Shown here: positions 15,966 through 24,685 of the stretch, one piece after another
Numbering within the stretch: position 1 is the stretch's first letter
How the letters are laid out: each line of letters starts with the position of its first letter
Source of the DNA: Aquimarina algiphila
Lineage (GTDB): Bacteria > Bacteroidota > Bacteroidia > Flavobacteriales > Flavobacteriaceae
Direction of reading: 5' to 3'
Assembly (NCBI RefSeq): GCF_007489275.1
Contig: NZ_VLNR01000064.1
Location: forward strand, 17,965 to 57,571
DNA length: 39,607 nucleotides
Notes under the pieces: model-generated
Seen by the model: the letters and a program-made list of their open reading frames with translations, nothing else
Told to the model about the DNA's origin: nothing
The model's database searches: none
Made by a program: the position numbers and the translations under genes

Positions 15966-17054
15966 ATGAGTATTGGAACAATCTACATAGTAGGAGATAT
16001 TGGAAATCTAGATGGCAAGGGGATTACACTTGAAAGTGTAATAGCTCAAGTTAATGCTAATAAAGATGCTCCGGAATACTTAGTTAAAATTAAATCATTA
16101 GGAGGTAGCGTTGAAGTTGGGTTTGATATCCACAATTATCTTAAGTCTTTAGACAAACCTGTTACTACTCTTGCAATAGGTGAAGTTGCTAGCATTGCTT
16201 CTGTAATTTTTATGGCAGGTACTAAACGTATTATGCTACCAAATTCACATTTATTAATTCACAATCCTTGGTTACAACCACAAGGAGGTTATGAGGCTGA
16301 TCACCTAATTACATTAGGAAATGATTTAAAGAAAACCGAAAGTGAATTAGTTGATTTCTATGCTAAACAAACAGGAAATACAAAAGAAGCGATCTCTCCA
16401 CTTATGAGAGATGAAACCACTATAGACCCTAAAAGAGCAAAGGAATTAGGGTTTGCTACTGAAGTATTAGAAGTAAAAGCAGAGCCCTTTGCATATTTAA
16501 CTCACAACAAAAAACAAAAAATGAATACTAAAAAAAAGAAATCATTTATTTCTCAGTTCATGGATGCTTTGAAAGATGAAGAAGTGTTAAACCTCGTAAT
16601 CAAAACTGCAGATGGTTCAGATTTAGATTTTCCTGAGTTAGAAGATGGGGACACTATAATGTTAGGTGCTAAGGCTACTATTGATGGAGAAGATGCACAA
16701 GGGGAATATTTAATGGCTACAGGTCAAACTTTTGTGTTTGAGTCGGGAGAATTAACTGAAATCAAAGAGGAAGAAATGGAAGAAGAGGCGAGCTTTGATC
16801 CTGAAAAATTCAAACAAGAAGTGATTGAAGCGGTTTCAACAATTTTCAATAAGAAGATTGAAAAAGTTGAGGAAGAAAATAAATCTCTCAAAGAAACTAT
16901 TGAGAAGAGAGAGAAAGTATTTGCGTCATTGAAGGCCTTGGCATCTAAGGAAGATGCAGATAAGAAGGGACAAGGGAAAAAGCCAGGTGAACATAAAAAT
17001 AAAAAGCCCGTAAATGTTCTGGCTAACGGGATTGCTAACAGAAAAAATAAATAA
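15966..17054 (+). CDS. ClpP-type head maturation protease fused to scaffold-like domain
   Basis: 362 residues. Residues 1-170 are a ClpP-like serine protease: GEVASIAS holds Ser76, IHNPW His99 and MRDETTIDPKRAKELGF Asp149, the expected Ser-His-Asp triad. From about 190 the protein changes to a basic linker (KKQKMNTKKKKS), an acidic beta region and a coiled coil (about 285-330) ending in a very basic tail; this looks like a scaffolding protein that the protease would cleave off. Directly upstream of the capsid gene (2-bp gap). Protease-scaffold fusions are known in tailed phages. Confidence 0.85.
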   Translation: MSIGTIYIVGDIGNLDGKGITLESVIAQVNANKDAPEYLVKIKSLGGSVEVGFDIHNYLKSLDKPVTTLAIGEVASIASVIFMAGTKRIMLPNSHLLIHNPWLQPQGGYEADHLITLGNDLKKTESELVDFYAKQTGNTKEAISPLMRDETTIDPKRAKELGFATEVLEVKAEPFAYLTHNKKQKMNTKKKKSFISQFMDALKDEEVLNLVIKTADGSDLDFPELEDGDTIMLGAKATIDGEDAQGEYLMATGQTFVFESGELTEIKEEEMEEEASFDPEKFKQEVIEAVSTIFNKKIEKVEEENKSLKETIEKREKVFASLKALASKEDADKKGQGKKPGEHKNKKPVNVLANGIANRKNK

Positions 17055-17056
17055 TT

Positions 17057-18154
17057 ATGGCATTTAATATAGATGTACAGGTATTATTAGACTCAATTAA
17101 TAAATTAAGTGATGCTGATAAGGTTTCATTTAATGAAATTATCTTTAAGGAATACATTCAAAGTGGTGATATTACGGAGTATCATGATATTATTACAGGT
17201 GTAAAGTGTAATTCACCGATCCCTTTTGGAGATTCAGAACAACCTTGGGATTTTATGCACAATGCAGCTCGTAGGGCTTCTGCCTGTGATAGCATCACTA
17301 CTGAAGTTGGAGTTACTTTGTCTAAAAAGACATGGAATACAGCAGTATATACCAATGCAATTGAATTCTGTTATAAAGACATTGATTGCAAGCTTAAAGA
17401 CTTCATGAACTCGGAGCGATGCAGTGACCCAGATCCTAACGGGACTCTATACTTAGATTTTTTAGTTGATTTAGTTGGACAAAATATTAGAAACTCTCAT
17501 TGGACGAAAACTTATTTCTCCGGTATAACTTCAACTCATCCAGCTCTTAACGGGCATGATGGATTATTTGTTCAATACGTTGCTATTTCAAACTCTAGGC
17601 CTGAGCAAAGAATTACTATTGATGAAAATGCAGGCGCAACCTATGCCGATCAGAAACTTGGCTACACAACAGGGTATGATACTTATAACGCTATCCATGA
17701 GGCAATGGAGGACAGCGAAACGCTTAGAGAAAAAGGTGATACACCTATTAAATCCACTAGAGAACTTGCTACAAACTATTTAAGATGGTTACGTAAAGAA
17801 AAACAAGTTAATTGTTGTGAGCGTGATCCTCAAACGAATGTTTACACTCTTGAAGGATTAAATATTTATGGACGTCCAATAAAGGTAGTTAATGAATGGG
17901 ATAAAATAATTAAAGCTGTTGATGGGGAGGGGAATCCAATTTTCCCAGAACTTAATAATGGAACTAGATACACGAATCCTCATAGAGCGGTTTGTACTTA
18001 TAAATCTAATGAGCCAATAGGAACCTGTGATTCTGGTGAACTCTCTAACCTCGATATTGTATATAATCCGTATGACAAAAAAACGAAGGTAGAATCAGAG
18101 TATGATTTTGATGTAAAAGTTCTTAGGGATACGGACTTCATTTTAGCAATGTAA
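17057..18154 (+). CDS. major capsid protein (probable)
   Basis: 365 residues, right size and position (after protease, before connector genes). Mixed alpha/beta with an N-terminal helical segment that may be the removed delta domain. No strong motif is visible, so the call rests on gene order. It is rich in cysteine (about ten, including a CC pair near 252), unusual for a cytosolically assembled shell; disulfides or metal sites could stabilise it after lysis. Confidence 0.75.
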   Translation: MAFNIDVQVLLDSINKLSDADKVSFNEIIFKEYIQSGDITEYHDIITGVKCNSPIPFGDSEQPWDFMHNAARRASACDSITTEVGVTLSKKTWNTAVYTNAIEFCYKDIDCKLKDFMNSERCSDPDPNGTLYLDFLVDLVGQNIRNSHWTKTYFSGITSTHPALNGHDGLFVQYVAISNSRPEQRITIDENAGATYADQKLGYTTGYDTYNAIHEAMEDSETLREKGDTPIKSTRELATNYLRWLRKEKQVNCCERDPQTNVYTLEGLNIYGRPIKVVNEWDKIIKAVDGEGNPIFPELNNGTRYTNPHRAVCTYKSNEPIGTCDSGELSNLDIVYNPYDKKTKVESEYDFDVKVLRDTDFILAM

Positions 18155-18164
18155 AAAAGGAGAT

Positions 18165-18773
18165 ATGTTAGATTGTAGCGAATTATGCGGTAAAATAGTA
18201 GCAGAACAAGTTATAGATTGTAATTCTATAATTGTAAAAGGAATTGAACAAGCTGTTCTGTTAATCAACCGCTGTGATATTGATAATTATTCTGTAGTGA
18301 AATCAGACACGGAGCACAAAGCAACTGCTATTAATTTAAAACCTGGTACTACAGGTTATTTAATTAAGGGGTTGAACGGAAAAAGCTTATTCAACGCATC
18401 TCACTCTATAAATGTGAATGACGATGCTCCAGACGATTGGAATCATACAGTGGCATTGAGAGGATGGAATCTTACTGAAGCCAATTTAGTTTATATAAGA
18501 AACCTTGGTAGAGGTGCAGATTTAGTTGCAATCACTTTGGATAAAACTGCTTCAGACGACTTAAATAAATACAAGGTATATGGCTTAGAAAACGGTTTGA
18601 AAATCGGTGAGTATTCGCAAAATACAGGTGAAAATAAAGGAGCATTTATCTATACATTGGCTAGTAAAGCTCCAGATTTCGAAACAGATCCTCCAGTAGT
18701 ATGGTTGGAAGCTGATTTACCAGCTACGGATGCTAAATATCTAAACAAGTTAGCCGTAGCCGTAACTCCATAA
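18165..18773 (+). CDS. hypothetical virion protein (head decoration or tail tube candidate)
   Basis: 202 residues, beta-rich, with CSELCGKIVAEQVIDCN at the start. It follows the capsid gene by 10 bp. A head-decoration or major-tail-tube protein usually has this size and composition; I cannot choose between them. Confidence 0.6.
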   Translation: MLDCSELCGKIVAEQVIDCNSIIVKGIEQAVLLINRCDIDNYSVVKSDTEHKATAINLKPGTTGYLIKGLNGKSLFNASHSINVNDDAPDDWNHTVALRGWNLTEANLVYIRNLGRGADLVAITLDKTASDDLNKYKVYGLENGLKIGEYSQNTGENKGAFIYTLASKAPDFETDPPVVWLEADLPATDAKYLNKLAVAVTP

Positions 18774-18775
18774 AT

Positions 18776-19645
18776 ATGGAAAAACAAGAAATAATAAGAT
18801 ACTCGGCAAATCAAGTTAGGCAAAGCCCTGAGCTTTTTGCCGAGTTTCTTCGTCTATATGAGATAGAATTTGGGGTAAAACCAAATTGTGCGGGCTGTGC
18901 TTTTTCCAGCACCTTTTCAAAATGGAAAAAATCGTTTAATAAAATAATTCAAATGAAAAAACACGATAACACATTTAAGTTGAACCCAAAATATACTCAA
19001 TTGTATGTTCCTGGTAATGGTGAGGTGATAACTTCTAATAGTGAAGATTCTTTAGTGATTGAATTTCTTACTCAAGAAGATGGTAAATATTTTGAATCTA
19101 GAAAATTGACTTTTTTCGAAGAGTTGCCTGAAGGTTTAACTGAGGAAGGGGAAATATTGGAAATCGAATCCTCAGAGGAGTTTTCTATTAGAATCAATGC
19201 TTTGATTGATAGTTATTATGAAGAAAACAGTGCTAGGATTCAGGAGCTTACTCTTGATGATCTTGAAACCTTTGAGATTTCAGACCTAGATACAGGTGAA
19301 TTTGGTGATTTGATAACTGTTTATAATGATAACAAAATCCTTCTTGAGTCTGAATTTGTAGCTGTAAAATCGAATTTAAAATCTCAGGAAGAGAACCGAT
19401 TAGAAGAAGCAGCGGCACGAGAAGCTGAAGCTGCTAAACAACAAGAAGAAGAACGTATTGCTGCAGCGAAGCAGTTAGAAATAGAAGAGGAAGAACGGAA
19501 AGCTGAAGAAGAGCGATTAGCAGAAGAATCTAAAAAATCTGAGGATCAAACCAAAGAAGTTAAGGCAGTCGAAGAGCCTAGTACAGAATTGAAAGTTGTA
19601 AAACCAAAAAAATCGACAAAAAACACCAACGTTAAAAAGAAGTAA
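18776..19645 (+). CDS. hypothetical virion protein with long charged tail
   Basis: 289 residues. An N-terminal globular part includes KPNCAGCAFSSTFSKWKK (a C-x2-C), similar in outline to small DUF-type phage proteins; residues about 205-260 are an Ala/Glu/Arg coiled coil (EEERIAAAKQLEIEEEERKA), and the end is a Lys-rich tail (KPKKSTKNTNVKKK). The low-complexity end suggests a flexible DNA- or scaffold-binding role, unproven. Located between capsid-type genes and the portal. Confidence 0.6.
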   Translation: MEKQEIIRYSANQVRQSPELFAEFLRLYEIEFGVKPNCAGCAFSSTFSKWKKSFNKIIQMKKHDNTFKLNPKYTQLYVPGNGEVITSNSEDSLVIEFLTQEDGKYFESRKLTFFEELPEGLTEEGEILEIESSEEFSIRINALIDSYYEENSARIQELTLDDLETFEISDLDTGEFGDLITVYNDNKILLESEFVAVKSNLKSQEENRLEEAAAREAEAAKQQEEERIAAAKQLEIEEEERKAEEERLAEESKKSEDQTKEVKAVEEPSTELKVVKPKKSTKNTNVKKK

Positions 19646-19648
19646 TAA

Positions 19649-20833
19649 TTGGCAAGAGCTAAAATAATAGAGTTGTTTACACGTCTTTTTCCAGTAATGG
19701 AGAAAGACAACTCTATTTATTATAACGGGGAAGATAATAACTACCCTGAACGTATAGAAAGGTTAATTAATAACTCGGTTACCGCTAAGTTAGCAGCCAA
19801 TAAGATGGCTGACTTTATTATTGGAAAAGGTTTTGAAGGTGATATCAACAAAGCAGTAATAAATACAAAAGGAGATACTTTTTATACCATTTTAAAAAAG
19901 ATAGCAAGGTCAATAGCTTATCAAAAATCGTTCTTTCTACATATCAATTATAATATTGAAGGAGAACCAAATTATTTAGACGTAATTCCAGTAAAGAAAG
20001 GTAGAATTTCTAAAGAGGATGATTTTTTAAATAAAGGCAAAATTTGGGTTGCTAATAAATGGGAAATAACTAAGGGGTTTCCTAAGAAATCAAAAGAAAA
20101 AAAGAAATGGTATTACCCTTACAATCCAAATTTGGCAGTAATTAATGCTCAAAGAAATAAAGATTTTTATAAGTATAGTGATAATAAAAAGTTAGTTCTT
20201 ACCACAAAGGAAAAGGTTGATTTAAAGATAGAAGGGTATAGAGGGCAAGTACTATTTGTAAATTTAGAGGATGAAAACATTTATGCAAATGCTTACATAG
20301 ATCCTGCATATGAAGATGCAGATACCGAATACAGGATTTCAACATTCAGGAATGACAATATCCGAAATGGATTTATAGGCGCCACCGTAGCTACAGTTGC
20401 AGTTGATCCAGATGAAGATGAAGCAAAAATTACAGATGAGCAACTTAAATCATTATTAGGTGCTGAAAACTCTTCAAATATCTTAAAAGTAGAGGCTGAG
20501 GTTGATTCTAATGGAAAACTTAAAGAGGTCGTAAAATTTGAAACTGTAAAATCTGAGGTTGATACTAAGAGGTTTCAATATGATGAGCAAAAAACAGAGG
20601 AAAGACAATTAAACTGTTTTAATAATATCCCTAAGATATTGGTTAAGAATAGTGATTCATCCTTATTTGGAACTAGTGGGGAAGCTCTCAAAGTTGCACA
20701 GGAAATTTATAACCAAGAAACCGAAGAAGAAAGAAAAACTATAGAACAAACTTTAAATAAAATATTTAAAGGAGTTTATCCAGAATTCAAAATAAAAACA
20801 ATTATCGATGGATCTACTGGTACAGAAGTCTGA
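19649..20833 (+). CDS. portal protein
   Basis: 394 residues from TTG 19649, three bases after the previous stop. NNYPERIERLINNSVTAKL, GKGFEG, a Tyr-rich middle and FRNDNIRNGFIGAT followed by LLGAENSSNILKV fit portal proteins: a clip/stem region then a helical crown. The adjacent downstream gene is a head-tail connector candidate. Unusually, the portal comes after protease and capsid and not right after the terminase. The C-terminus overlaps the next start by 26 bases. Confidence 0.8.
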   Translation: MARAKIIELFTRLFPVMEKDNSIYYNGEDNNYPERIERLINNSVTAKLAANKMADFIIGKGFEGDINKAVINTKGDTFYTILKKIARSIAYQKSFFLHINYNIEGEPNYLDVIPVKKGRISKEDDFLNKGKIWVANKWEITKGFPKKSKEKKKWYYPYNPNLAVINAQRNKDFYKYSDNKKLVLTTKEKVDLKIEGYRGQVLFVNLEDENIYANAYIDPAYEDADTEYRISTFRNDNIRNGFIGATVATVAVDPDEDEAKITDEQLKSLLGAENSSNILKVEAEVDSNGKLKEVVKFETVKSEVDTKRFQYDEQKTEERQLNCFNNIPKILVKNSDSSLFGTSGEALKVAQEIYNQETEEERKTIEQTLNKIFKGVYPEFKIKTIIDGSTGTEV

Positions 20834-21407
20834 TTTTCAAAATATCACTCAAATAGCACATCATTGTGATTTTGAAGTGTTGGAGCAATATATCTTGGAG
20901 CGTCAGAATTTAGATTTAGTTAAGCTTTTAGGGAATTCTTTTTATGTTGATGTCATTGAAAATAGAGAGAATGTTGAGTACAAAGATTTGCTTGACGGCT
21001 CCAAATTTACAATAGAATGTGGAGGAAAAACTAAAACCCTAATTCACTTTGGGTTAAAGCGAGTGCTAATACATTATGCTTATGCAGCTTATATATATAG
21101 AAAGTCATTTGTAGATACACCATTTTCGGTGGTAGTGAAGCAAAGCGAAGATAGTATTCCGGTTTCTCCATCTGATTTGAAAGTAGTGCATGATGAAAAT
21201 AGAAAGATGGCATATAGTTATTGGAAAATGACTCTAGAATATTTGTGTGCTAATGAAGACGAGTTTTCAAATTTTGATGAAACTTTATGTTCTGGTTGTA
21301 CTGCTTGCAAGTGTAGTTGTGGTGGGAATGGATGTTCAAAGTGTAAAGGAGGTAAAACAGATGGTACAAGGAGAAACAAAGTTAAAGTAATCAAGAAGGA
21401 TGACTAA
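20808..21407 (+). CDS. head-tail connector-like protein (DUF6712-like)
   Basis: 199 residues. A helical core (HCDFEVLEQYILERQNLDLV, LIHFGLKRVLIHYAYAAYIY) resembles the adaptor proteins that bind the portal in Bacteroidetes phages (DUF6712-type, from memory). The end is a cysteine cluster, CSGCTACKCSCGGNGCSKC, nine cysteines in 22 residues, then a basic tail. ATG 20808 lies within the portal gene, implying coupling. Role as connector is inferred from position. Confidence 0.6.
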   Translation: MDLLVQKSDFQNITQIAHHCDFEVLEQYILERQNLDLVKLLGNSFYVDVIENRENVEYKDLLDGSKFTIECGGKTKTLIHFGLKRVLIHYAYAAYIYRKSFVDTPFSVVVKQSEDSIPVSPSDLKVVHDENRKMAYSYWKMTLEYLCANEDEFSNFDETLCSGCTACKCSCGGNGCSKCKGGKTDGTRRNKVKVIKKDD

Positions 21408-22533
21408 GATAACATACGACAATAAAGTAGGAGTCAAACCAAAAACTGTAAGGAAAAATCAGGTTTGGGATGATGACATGAACGAGATCAAAGCGGTTGT
21501 CAACCAAAATGATGATAACGCTTTGTATCAAGGAGTGAATACATTAAAAAAATCTACTAAAATTCAGGTTACTCCAGACTTTGCAGTAAATATTAATGAT
21601 GGAAAAGCAACATCTTTAATAGTTGGGGATGAACTAATACAAATAAATGGTAATATTAGAATTATACCAGATGGATTAATTCCTATGCCTGGAAATGCAT
21701 TAGTTTATACTAATGCAGATGGAACTATTGGGCAAGCTGCTATGACAGGAGGAATGTCAGCTTATCAAGAATCATTTTTAGCAACTGATGCACAAACAAA
21801 AATAACACTATCAAGGAATATAGAATCGGCAATTCTAATTTTAAGTGTAGCGGGTGTTTCATTATCTCCTTCAGTAGATTATACGGTATTAAATAATGAG
21901 ATTTCATTTAGCACACCTCTGGAGGTTGGAGAGAATGTTCTAGTAACATATTTTTTAAATTCAGGAACTGGCAGTGGGGGAAGCGGAGGAGCTGATACAA
22001 ATATTACGTATAATGTTGATACAAGACAAATTTCATCAAGTACAGGAACAGGTTTTGTATTCCCTTTATCGAATAAAGACAATGCAGGTCTAATGCCAAA
22101 TGGTTTCTATGAGGAATATACATTCTTTGGTTCATTACTTGATGTGGGTGGAGGTGCAACATATACTATTGGAGGCTCAAATGAGGGGCGAGCCATTAGA
22201 ATAGGAAAGAAGGTTTCTTTTACCATGATCTTAACCGGAATAAATACGGTCGGAACCCCATCTAGTCAATTGCAAATAGAAGGTTTCCCTGAAACTTCAG
22301 TTATCAATGAGGTTCCTGATCAAGCAGGGATTGATGTTACTATTTTTTCAGGTTCAAATATTAACTTTTATTCTTTATCAGGAAATATGTCAAATGTATT
22401 TCCAGGGGGCGGTTCAAAGAGAAGGGTAGGCCTTGTTGGTCAGACATCTTTTGATAATTCTATAAGTTTAATTTCAGGAGTGACTTTTACCAATGGTGTA
22501 ATTGGACTTTCTGGTTTTTACTTCATACCATAA
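21400..22533 (+). CDS. tail fibre / receptor-binding candidate
   Basis: 377 residues. An N-terminal helical part is followed by beta-rich repeats separated by a Gly/Ser linker (GTGSGGSGG near residue 190), then a glycine-rich beta domain ending SGFYFIP. This Gly/Asn/Thr-rich beta composition is common in phage fibres. Starts within the previous gene's stop. Receptor unknown. Confidence 0.65.
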   Translation: MTKITYDNKVGVKPKTVRKNQVWDDDMNEIKAVVNQNDDNALYQGVNTLKKSTKIQVTPDFAVNINDGKATSLIVGDELIQINGNIRIIPDGLIPMPGNALVYTNADGTIGQAAMTGGMSAYQESFLATDAQTKITLSRNIESAILILSVAGVSLSPSVDYTVLNNEISFSTPLEVGENVLVTYFLNSGTGSGGSGGADTNITYNVDTRQISSSTGTGFVFPLSNKDNAGLMPNGFYEEYTFFGSLLDVGGGATYTIGGSNEGRAIRIGKKVSFTMILTGINTVGTPSSQLQIEGFPETSVINEVPDQAGIDVTIFSGSNINFYSLSGNMSNVFPGGGSKRRVGLVGQTSFDNSISLISGVTFTNGVIGLSGFYFIP

Positions 22534-22545
22534 AATTAAAAATAA

Positions 22546-22776
22546 ATGACAAAAATAACCAAAAGATGGATCATTGAAGAACCAAAAAACACACCCGTAA
22601 ATCCAATTGTTAATGGATACACCATAATGAATGCACTACCAGAAACTACAGCTTTTGCTGTTGGACATATTTTTTTTGGTATGAATGGCGATGAATTTGT
22701 AATGGGTCAGGTAATAGCATTACCCTTTGATATTAATGACAAAACTAAAGTGAAAATACACCTAAATAATATATAA
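22546..22776 (+). CDS. small hypothetical protein in fibre cluster
   Basis: 76 residues, mainly beta (VNPIVNGYTIMNALPETTAFAVGHIFFGMNGDE). Sits between two fibre-like genes and its stop overlaps the next ATG. Could be a fibre-tip or chaperone partner; no family recognised. Confidence 0.55.
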   Translation: MTKITKRWIIEEPKNTPVNPIVNGYTIMNALPETTAFAVGHIFFGMNGDEFVMGQVIALPFDINDKTKVKIHLNNI

Positions 22777-23693
22777 TGAAGAAAATAATTTTTATAGTAA
22801 CTTTTTTAATGATATGTATTGGTTTTGCTCAAAAACCTATGGTTGATGTGATACGATTTGAAACGAGCTCTACAACTCCATCAGCCCCTAGTGCCGGATG
22901 GCTATATATGGATGATTCATATGGATTAAATATTTATAATGGTACAACATGGAATCCTTTAGGAGGTTTATCAGGAATTAACATCACTGATGGGACTAAT
23001 ACTTTAAATGGAGTATCTACTATTAATTTCACAGGCGCTACTATTTCTGGTACTTCACCGAATGGAATGGTAACTATTTCAGGAGGAGGAGGTTCTGGCA
23101 CTGGACTGGAACTAAAAACAGAAAATGGAAATGATTTTTGGACATTAGTTGGAAGAGACCCCGCTAATTATGGTGATAGAGGTGCTTTTGCGATTGATTT
23201 TTCTTTTAGTAACAACCCTTCGACAACAAAAGGAGCTACGGGAGTAGGATCCGTTGCTTTTGGTACAAGTGATTCACCTGGTTTATTATCATTCGCGGCT
23301 AATGGAGATAATAATTCAGGAGGAGATTATTCAGCTTCTTTTAATTCTGATACAGATTCATCAGGTTATGCTAGTTTTTCGGCCGGAGAAGGGACTTCAG
23401 CACCTTCATATGCTGAGTTTTCTATAGGCTCTTTTCCGATTGTATATACTCCAATATCTACAACTGCTATTGAATCCACAGATAGGATTTTTAATGTGGC
23501 AAATGGAACGTCTTCAAATCCGAAAAATGCTTTTACCATTTTCAAAAATGGATCTGTAATTTTATATCCTGTTTCTAAATCTTCAATTACAAATGCTCAA
23601 TCTGGAATGATTATTTTTGATTCTGATGAAGCAAATAAAATGAAATACTATGACGGTACGAACTGGAGAGAGATAACAACAACAGTTGATTAA
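22776..23693 (+). CDS. fibre-like protein with Sec signal peptide
   Basis: 305 residues. KKIIFIVTFLMICIGFAQ is a clear Sec signal, cleaved after FAQ as in flavobacterial exported proteins. The mature part has repeated 'AGWLYMDDSYGLNIYNGTTW' and a final 'AQSGMIIFDSDEANKMKYYDGTNW' motif, which brackets Gly/Ser-rich beta sequence, as in fibre and head-fibre proteins of Bacteroidetes phages. A signal peptide on a virion part is odd, because phages assemble in the cytoplasm; it may be a cell-surface protein of the lysogen or be decoyed from host sequence. Confidence 0.65.
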   Translation: MKKIIFIVTFLMICIGFAQKPMVDVIRFETSSTTPSAPSAGWLYMDDSYGLNIYNGTTWNPLGGLSGINITDGTNTLNGVSTINFTGATISGTSPNGMVTISGGGGSGTGLELKTENGNDFWTLVGRDPANYGDRGAFAIDFSFSNNPSTTKGATGVGSVAFGTSDSPGLLSFAANGDNNSGGDYSASFNSDTDSSGYASFSAGEGTSAPSYAEFSIGSFPIVYTPISTTAIESTDRIFNVANGTSSNPKNAFTIFKNGSVILYPVSKSSITNAQSGMIIFDSDEANKMKYYDGTNWREITTTVD

Positions 23694-23711
23694 ATAATTA
23701 AAACCTACTTC

Positions 23712-24248
23712 ATGAATACAATATTATTTATTATAAAGAAATTCATTTATAAAAATCTACTAAGTATACATAGCGGAACTGTATTAGCTAAGGTTAAATC
23801 AACTTTTTATTTATCTTTAATTACTTCACCATTTGGGTTTCTTGGAGAAAAGATAATGGAATGGTTTTCTATTAATTTTGTTTATGTACTGTTCGTGATG
23901 GGGGCTATAATAGTTGATCATATTCTCGGATCATATATTCACGCATTTGTAAAACGAGATTTCTCAATGAAAGAAAACATCAAGGGATTTGTTCTGAAAT
24001 GTTTGCTTGTTATTGCTGTTGGGTATCTAATAGAAGGTTTTAAGCATATTCTAGGTGGTGGTAATTTTATCACGGATTATTTTAGTGTAATTAGTAGATT
24101 AATGGTTTTTGTATACCCAGCAGGTTCTGCTTTAATGAATTGTTCTATCATTACTAACGGAAAATTCCCTCCTACATCTTGGATCAGCAAAATAACCAAG
24201 TTCAATAAAGATATGAACCTTGATGCCTTTAAAAATGCAAAAGGATAA
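23712..24248 (+). CDS. putative holin-like membrane protein
   Basis: 178 residues with three or four hydrophobic segments (about residues 50-75, 93-112, 124-145) and a polar tail. Size, membrane topology and position between fibre genes and a lysis candidate fit a holin, but no holin family motif is evident. ATG 23712. Confidence 0.6.
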   Translation: MNTILFIIKKFIYKNLLSIHSGTVLAKVKSTFYLSLITSPFGFLGEKIMEWFSINFVYVLFVMGAIIVDHILGSYIHAFVKRDFSMKENIKGFVLKCLLVIAVGYLIEGFKHILGGGNFITDYFSVISRLMVFVYPAGSALMNCSIITNGKFPPTSWISKITKFNKDMNLDAFKNAKG

Positions 24249-24681
24249 ATCTAAGCGTGTTATTCTTTTAAGGCATTGGAGCGATGGTAATCAAACAACT
24301 GGTTCTTTACTTGTGGTTAATGAAGAAGGTCAACCGATATTTGGATCATTGTGTATAGAACGTGGTGATCGAAATAACAAGAAAAATGTTAGTAGAATTC
24401 CTTCAGGAACTTATCCTTTAGTACTTGAGTATTCACCAAAATTCGAAATGAACCTTTGGGAAATAAAAAATGTTCCCAATCGATCAGAATGTAAAATACA
24501 TTCGGCTAATTTTTGGGATCAACTTAATGGTTGTATTGCCCCAGGTATTAATCTAACTGATATTGACAAAGACGGGTATTACGATGTAACTTATAGTTCG
24601 AATACTACCAAGATGTTTCATAAGGCCCTTAAAAATTTAAAAGAAACTACTATTACCATAATTGATGAGATAGTATATTAA
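24235..24681 (+). CDS. DUF5675 family protein, lysis candidate
   Basis: 148 residues from ATG 24235 (the frame opens at TTG 24220; ATG 24223 is another choice); it overlaps the holin candidate. VILLRHW.DGNQTTGSLLV ... FGSLCIERGD ... RIPSGTYPL ... CKIHSANFWDQLNGCIAPG matches the DUF5675 family, common at the end of Bacteroidetes phage late operons where a lysozyme would be expected. The conserved IHSAN...GCI pattern recalls L,D-transpeptidase-like folds. Enzyme activity is unproven. Confidence 0.75.
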   Translation: MQKDKSKRVILLRHWSDGNQTTGSLLVVNEEGQPIFGSLCIERGDRNNKKNVSRIPSGTYPLVLEYSPKFEMNLWEIKNVPNRSECKIHSANFWDQLNGCIAPGINLTDIDKDGYYDVTYSSNTTKMFHKALKNLKETTITIIDEIVY

Positions 24682-24685
24682 ATTT

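Noticed and set aside
17226..17783. Extra rightward frames within the capsid gene
   Set aside because: They overlap a well-supported gene in another frame and lack recognisable protein features.
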